DNA from: Nitriliruptoraceae bacterium
Lineage (GTDB): Bacteria; Actinomycetota; Nitriliruptoria; Nitriliruptorales; Nitriliruptoraceae
Assembly (NCBI GenBank): GCA_007121975.1
Contig: SKJO01000110.1
Coordinates: forward strand, 1 to 15,046
Direction: 5' to 3'
Length of the DNA stretch: 15,046 bases
Positions 13,182 through 15,046 of this stretch are shown in pieces (position 1 is the stretch's first letter; each line of letters starts with the position of its first letter). The notes beneath the pieces are model-generated. The model did not search any database. It had not been told where the DNA came from and saw nothing but the letters and a program-made list of their open reading frames with translations. The position numbers were made by a program, and so were the translations under genes.

Positions 13182-14555
13182 CTACTGGCCGTCGCCGTGC
13201 ATCGAGTCGATCAGCTTGTCGACCCGCTCGTCCTCGTAGCGGAACGGGTCCTTGCACAGCACGGTTCGCTGCGCCTGATCGTTGAGCTTGAGGTGCACCC
13301 AGTCCACCGTGTAGTCGCGGTGGGCCTGCTTGGCCGCGCGCACGAACCGCCCCCGCAGCGCGGCCCGGGTGTGCTCGGGTGCGTGGGTCTTGGCGTGCTC
13401 GACCTCGCTCGGGTCGAGCAGGGTGCGCATGCGCCCGGTGCGCACCAGCAGGTGGTACAGGCCGCGTTCGGGCAGCACGTCGTGGTAGGCGAGGTCGAGC
13501 AGCTCCACCCGGGGCGAGGACAGCGGCAGGTCGTGCTTGGCGCGGTAGGACTCGATGAGCCGGTACTTGGCGACCCAGTCGAGACGGTCGGCCAGCGACA
13601 TCGGGTCGTCGACCAGCGTCTCGAGGACCGTGCGCCACTCGCGCACCACCTCCCGGTCGTGGTCGTCGGCGTCGGGGGCGTTGGCCACGTAGCGCTCGAC
13701 CCGTTCGAGGTAGACCTGCTGGATCTGCAGCGCGCTCAGCTCCCGCCCGTTGGCCAGCCGGATGGGTCGGGTGCCGGTCAGGTCGTGGGAGATCTCGCGG
13801 ATGGCCCGGATCGGGTTGTCCAACGTCAGGTCGCGCAGCACCGACAGATCCTCGAGCATCCGTAGCACGAGATCGCAGGTGGCGATCTTGAGCCAGTTGG
13901 CGTACTCCGAGAGGTTCGAGTCCCCGACGATGACGTGCAGTCGGCGGAAGCGTTCGGCATCCGCGTGGGGCTCGTCGCGGGTGTTGATGATGGGCCGCGA
14001 ACGGGTCGTGGCCGAGGACACGCCCTCCCAGATGTGCTCGGCGCGCTGCGCGAGCGCGAACAGCGAACCACGCGGGGTGGCCAGCACCTTGCCGGCTCCG
14101 GCGAAGACCTGGCGGGTGATGAGGAACGGGATCAGCGACTCGGCCAGTCGCTGGAACTCCCCCACCCGCGCGACGAGGTAGTTCTCGTGGCAGCCGTAGG
14201 AGTTGCCGGCCGAGTCCGTGTTGTTCTTGAACAGCGAGATGCGCCCCTCGACGCCCTCCTCGGCCAGACGCTGCTCGGCGGCCCGCACCAGGTCCTCGAG
14301 GATGCGCTCACCGGCCTGGTCGTGGACCACCACCTGCCGCGGAGAGTCACATTCCGGGGTGGCGTACTCCGGGTGGGAGCCGACGTCGAGGTACAGCCGT
14401 GCACCGTTCTCGAGGAACACGTTGGACGAGCGCCCCCAGGACACCACGCGGCGGAACAGGTAGCGCGCGACCTCGTCGGGGCTCAACCGCCGCTTGCCGT
14501 CGGTCGTGCAGGTCACCCCGTACTCGTTCTCGACCCCGAAGATCCTGCGCCGCAC
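13182..14555 (-). CDS. pafA: PafA, Pup-protein ligase
   Basis: PafA uses ATP to link the C-terminal glutamate of Pup to lysines of target proteins, marking them for the bacterial proteasome in the cytosol. This 457-residue protein has the carboxylate-amine ligase/glutamine synthetase-like fold. The start MRRRIFGVENEYGVTC carries Glu9, a metal/ATP ligand in the family. LDVGSHPEYATPECD (56-70) carries Asp57, which matches the catalytic Asp. FKNNTDSAGNSYGCHENYL (109-127) and TTRSRPIINTRDEPHADAE are also diagnostic, as is the C-terminal DWVHLKLNDQAQRTVLCKDPF. Length is typical. The GTG at 14555 has AGGAA 6 bases upstream. It could in theory be the paralogous deamidase Dop, but Dop has an extra N-terminal loop that is not visible here. 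The stop is TAG, 44 bases before pafB. Confidence 0.97.
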   Translation of the reverse strand: MRRRIFGVENEYGVTCTTDGKRRLSPDEVARYLFRRVVSWGRSSNVFLENGARLYLDVGSHPEYATPECDSPRQVVVHDQAGERILEDLVRAAEQRLAEEGVEGRISLFKNNTDSAGNSYGCHENYLVARVGEFQRLAESLIPFLITRQVFAGAGKVLATPRGSLFALAQRAEHIWEGVSSATTRSRPIINTRDEPHADAERFRRLHVIVGDSNLSEYANWLKIATCDLVLRMLEDLSVLRDLTLDNPIRAIREISHDLTGTRPIRLANGRELSALQIQQVYLERVERYVANAPDADDHDREVVREWRTVLETLVDDPMSLADRLDWVAKYRLIESYRAKHDLPLSSPRVELLDLAYHDVLPERGLYHLLVRTGRMRTLLDPSEVEHAKTHAPEHTRAALRGRFVRAAKQAHRDYTVDWVHLKLNDQAQRTVLCKDPFRYEDERVDKLIDSMHGDGQ

Positions 14556-14576
14556 GGTGGCTTCCTGTCGTGTCGC

Positions 14577-15046
14577 TCAGCCGGCCAGCGCCCCGGTGAG
14601 CTCGCGGTCGCGCAGCCGGAAGAAGCGGCGGCGGGCTCGGCGGGCGTCCAGCCCCGATACCTCGAGGTTGTCGGCCGGAACCTCGCGGCCGCCGGCCTCG
14701 GTCAGCGCGCCGACACAGACGCGCACCGCGGCGTCGCGGTCCAGGCCCGGCTCCCAGCGCTGCTCGAGCGCGCGCTCGAGCGGTTCGGTCTCTCCGCCGA
14801 TGACCACGTAGCGGTGCTCGTCGACCAGCGAGCCGTCGTACAGGATGTGGTAGAGCTCGAGCCCGCCCTCGGGACCCTCGCCGTCGGGGCGTGACCCCTG
14901 ACCGTCCACCTGGGCGATCAGCAGCTCGACCTCGTAGGGCTTGGCGTCGCCCATGAAGATCGCGCCGAGCGCCTGCGAGTAGGCGTTGGCCAGCGACTTG
15001 GCGGTGACGTCCTCGCGGGCGTACTGGTAGCCCTTGACGTCGGCGA
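14577..15046 (-). CDS. prcA: proteasome alpha subunit PrcA, partial (N-terminus outside window)
   Basis: The last 155 residues of an alpha subunit of the 20S proteasome, which forms the outer rings that gate entry to the proteolytic chamber. Visible features are DVKGYQYAREDVTAKSLANAY (substrate-gate side, helix 2 of the fold), PYEVELLIAQVDG, LYHILYDGSLVDEHRYVVIGG and a helix DAAVRVCVGALTEAGG. A short basic tail RARRRFFRLRDRELTGALAG ends it. This matches mycobacterial PrcA closely. Reading frame from the window edge is open from base 15044; the N-terminus lies beyond 15046. It is 21 bases upstream of pafA, so prcA and pafA are probably on one transcript. prcB and pup would be expected further upstream, outside the window. 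Confidence 0.96.
   Translation of the reverse strand, partial: ADVKGYQYAREDVTAKSLANAYSQALGAIFMGDAKPYEVELLIAQVDGQGSRPDGEGPEGGLELYHILYDGSLVDEHRYVVIGGETEPLERALEQRWEPGLDRDAAVRVCVGALTEAGGREVPADNLEVSGLDARRARRRFFRLRDRELTGALAG

Noticed and set aside
12205..13638. Extended pafB frame of 477 codons
   Set aside because: The extra N-terminal part overlaps the conserved C-terminus of pafA; GTG 13137 has a strong ribosome-binding site and the family-typical start.
1..15046. Mobile elements, CRISPR arrays, tRNA or rRNA genes
   Set aside because: I looked for transposase motifs, regularly spaced repeats and clover-leaf segments and found none; all genes fit one continuous chromosomal neighbourhood.

Overview
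The window is a GC-rich stretch of bacterial chromosome whose 16 supported genes all lie head to tail on the minus strand, so transcription runs from high to low coordinates. The gene set (proteasome alpha subunit, Pup ligase PafA, PafB/PafC, TatA/TatC and the large SKI2-like helicase HelY) is the classic actinobacterial proteasome-Tat neighbourhood, known for example from mycobacteria. Frequent GTG starts, mostly TGA stops and strong GC bias agree with an actinobacterium. Acidic, Arg-rich proteins and two uncommon inserted genes hint at a less studied lineage, but I cannot place the class or genus from this window alone.

Region 1 (about 11264-15046) is the Pup-proteasome module: the C-terminal part of prcA (cut by the window edge), pafA, and the overlapping pair pafB-pafC, which encode WYL-domain regulators. 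Known biology: PafA attaches Pup to lysines of target proteins, the 20S proteasome degrades them, and PafBC is a transcription factor of the mycobacterial DNA damage response.

Region 2 (about 8847-11184) is an envelope and secretion module: a small zinc-ribbon-like protein, an 86-residue membrane/coiled-coil protein, tatA, tatC, and a 213-residue membrane-anchored protein whose start overlaps the tatC stop. TatA and TatC form the twin-arginine export system for folded proteins. The three unnamed proteins are the least understood part of the window.

Region 3 (about 3374-8800) holds helY, a lipid/diacylglycerol kinase-family gene, an M24 Xaa-Pro peptidase, and a GNAT acetyltransferase whose start overlaps the peptidase stop. 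A peptidase of the same family (pepE) also sits near helY in mycobacteria, as I recall, so part of this order looks ancestral.

Region 4 (271-3340) is a chain of three genes joined by 4-bp stop/start overlaps: acyl-CoA dehydrogenase, a small three-helix membrane protein, and a YtcJ-like amidohydrolase. The last 270 bases (1-270) hold no supportable gene, only two inverted repeats, one of which could be a terminator. Five gene junctions in the window are 4-bp ATGA or GTGA overlaps, which suggests translational coupling and polycistronic transcripts. I saw no mobile element, CRISPR array, tRNA or rRNA. The window is mostly conserved housekeeping; I do not see a clear new defence or biosynthetic system.
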